The position numbers and the translations under genes are program-made. The notes beneath the pieces were generated by a model. That model worked only from the letters and a program-made list of their open reading frames with translations, searched no databases and had not been told where the DNA came from. Of a stretch of DNA of 64,000 nt, positions 63,301 to 64,000 are shown one piece after another; the first letter of the stretch is position 1, and each line of letters starts with the position of its first letter. Source of the DNA: Aureispira sp. CCB-QB1 (GTDB lineage: Bacteria; Bacteroidota; Bacteroidia; Chitinophagales; Saprospiraceae); contig NZ_JHBV01000022.1 of NCBI RefSeq assembly GCF_000724545.1, positions 83,145 through 147,144 on the forward strand. The letters run 5' to 3'.

Positions 63301-64000
63301 CAATGGTAAAAAAGCCTATGGTATCAAACGGCGTCATTGGAATGCTTTGGATTGCTCCTGGGTTGATAATAGCACCATCAAAACTCCATTCAATAGAGTC
63401 TCCATAGATAGCACTCGAAAAAGTAGCAGAATCTCCTAGACATATTTGGAAGGTATCAATTCCTATTTGATTAGCAGAACTTAGTATTTCTGGTTGGTAA
63501 TTTTGATCAAAAGCAATATTATAAAACCCTCGGTACTCGCTCAATGCATTTCCTGAAGCACCTCCTGAAGCAGGGCATCCTGCGCAAGTGTTGTGTATAA
63601 TATTATAACGTCCAACCGAATTGTATCGAGTCGTATCAGCATTTGATGTTCCTATAGTAGGTATTGTGTTTTGTCCCAATCCATCAAAAATCCAATTGGT
63701 TACATTCGTATTGGAAGTTCCAATAGGGATGACTTGAGGGGTACTAGTGGTAAGAGGATGGTTAGCCACTTGGGAAGAATCCCAAAATAAAACATTGGTA
63801 TTCGTGCAGTTTACATTTGAAGCGTAAATAATTTGTTGGTTATACAACGCATAAGTAGAATCTTGAGTCATGGGGCTTATTCCTACGTTATTCCAAAAAA
63901 TATTCATAGAAATACCATCTTGCCCATTGCCGCCAGCACCGCCATTACCACCAACACCACCATTGCCACCAGCACCGCCATTTTGAACTTCAATCGATGT
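60353..64000 (-). CDS. Giant SprB-repeat adhesin with T9SS tail, 5' end cut by window edge
   Basis: The frame is open to base 64000, so the true start lies outside the window; 1215 residues are visible. The first 25 residues are a Gly-Asn-rich linker (GGAGGNGGVGGNGG...). Next come a region with no standard repeat and a PKD-like domain (about 170-250), then at least eight SprB-type repeats. Each runs about 75-80 residues: 'NGxGxxxYxYxWSTGDSxxxIxxLxAGxYCVTVTDxNGC'. Two adjacent copies of a 159-residue block (477 bases) are nearly identical. The final 80 residues are a T9SS sorting domain ('IFPNPNDGRFRV' ... 'ASGVYLLTL'). SprB-family adhesins drive gliding or cell adhesion. The Cys-rich repeats suggest disulfides within each unit. 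Confidence 0.9.
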   Translation of the reverse strand, partial: TSIEVQNGGAGGNGGVGGNGGAGGNGQDGISMNIFWNNVGISPMTQDSTYALYNQQIIYASNVNCTNTNVLFWDSSQVANHPLTTSTPQVIPIGTSNTNVTNWIFDGLGQNTIPTIGTSNADTTRYNSVGRYNIIHNTCAGCPASGGASGNALSEYRGFYNIAFDQNYQPEILSSANQIGIDTFQICLGDSATFSSAIYGDSIEWSFDGAIINPGAIQSIPMTPFDTIGFFTIELSLWTSCCGRTPIDIVYLHVTPIPNATIHGDTLLCTGDSTYLTIRGLTVTDSVVWSTSNTLMPISNDSAWVYPTLNTTYMATIYSVVKVGGQKVLTCPITVQHTVNVPSTLSPNLSSTDVTCNDNGLVNASFNTGSYHFVWSNGIVDTNIGNSTAHNLNIGIHCVSITDLSTGCLDTFCVQVNLDTTAPRVQTNTTSISCFGAADGCVTIETINGTAPYTYVWDTVILGSQVTTSTNYTVCNLPPKLYTVTSTDAAGCNSVASFEVVSPSPLDIVVRDTVHPICGSNGRIEVEVFGGTGTLDYTWSTGDSTLVLENLAAGQYCMTATDANHCSTVLCLDLIQQQTLTATANLLRAIDCYGDSACIDVQVVGGSGNYTYTIHQPNLLSQTDSVFCYLPADTTPYQITIIDSNYNCMATTSILIAEPSPLAATLVSSNGINCHGDSTGSITVAGTGGTVATDYTYDWSTGDSTPAISNLRANVPYCVTVTDDNGCFATVCHSLTEPNTALSLTIIEQSGISCHGGSDGVVEAIALGGTGGLSYIWDANVGSATSSLATGLGAGTYCVTVTDSLGCMLDRCITIGEPSALVVTVVSSSGINCHGDSTGSITVAGTGGTVATDYTYDWSTGDSTPAISNLRANVPYCVTVTDDNGCFATVCHSLTEPNTALSLTIIEQSGISCHGGLDGVVEANALGGTGGLSYVWDANAGGGISNIVTGLGAGTYCVTVTDSLGCVLDRCITIGEPSPLILVVDSVNHVNCNGGCTGAIGVTGVGGVGGYAYSWSTGDSVATIINLCAGGYVVSMTDTNGCVVLDSVLLTEPLTPLSGGIVDNGDGTATAFAMGGTAGYTYQWDTLTGNQTTATATGLVHNGTYHLTITDANGCAVGASITVNIVGLESINNLTHFAIFPNPNDGRFRVEVAFSKSQTTTIRLTNVLGQIVKEHTYSASSFDLPLDLRDQASGVYLLTLEVDQQYQSQKVIIAK

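Overview
The window is AT-rich DNA from a member of the phylum Bacteroidota. Seven secreted proteins end in a type IX secretion (T9SS) sorting domain. Other pointers are a SusC-like TonB receptor with a carboxypeptidase-regulatory N-domain, CxxxY-type CcmE, OmpA/PD40 envelope proteins and TAnnTTTG-like -7 promoter elements. The mix of very large repeat proteins and small orphan genes suggests the class Saprospiria (for example Aureispira), but that placement is inference. No rRNA, CRISPR array, intact prophage or intact transposase is visible.

Layout. 1-8.4 kb: an accessory-looking stretch with a truncated vWA lipoprotein, orphan small genes, a YARHG lipoprotein, a LamG/T9SS protein, two decayed integrase N-termini and a tRNA-Leu(CAA) at 8.5 kb. 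8.8-18.2 kb: topoisomerase III, a PIN-domain protein, a three-PAS histidine kinase with a degenerate receiver, a MarC protein and an unknown lipoprotein. 18.3-25.1 kb: two tandem OmpA lipoproteins, a YfcE-type phosphoesterase, and ccmE-ccmF for cytochrome c maturation. 25.3-34.8 kb: a T9SS protein, an MsbA-like ABC exporter, orphan proteins, an EamA transporter followed by an acyltransferase, and a conserved protein of unknown function. 34.77-35.25 kb: a non-coding RNA cluster (see below). 35.7-46.1 kb: pdxH, two tandem T9SS paralogues, a four-HhH ComEA-like protein, a sulfotransferase and a TPR protein. 46.7-52.5 kb: TonB receptor, MscS channel, two DUF3299-like secreted proteins. 52.9-64 kb: an M43 metalloprotease, a trypsin-like protease with three MAM-like domains, and a giant SprB-repeat adhesin running off the right end. 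All three of these end in T9SS domains.

Most interesting signal. At 34.93-35.11 kb, directly downstream of a conserved unknown gene, lies an RNA with every tRNA core element in circularly permuted order: T arm and 3' acceptor strand first, then 5' acceptor strand and D arm. The anticodon side is replaced by a helix of about 20 base pairs. This is the architecture expected of a tRNA-mimicking bacterial Y RNA (YrlA type), or alternatively of a permuted tRNA gene. Ten bases further on is a tRNA with a class II (Leu-like) body but a GAA (Phe) anticodon, then a strong hairpin terminator. No Ro/Rsr (TROVE) gene is in the window.

Intergenic regions also carry a family of about 160-200 bp MITE-like elements with inverted ends, several of them reduced to fragments.
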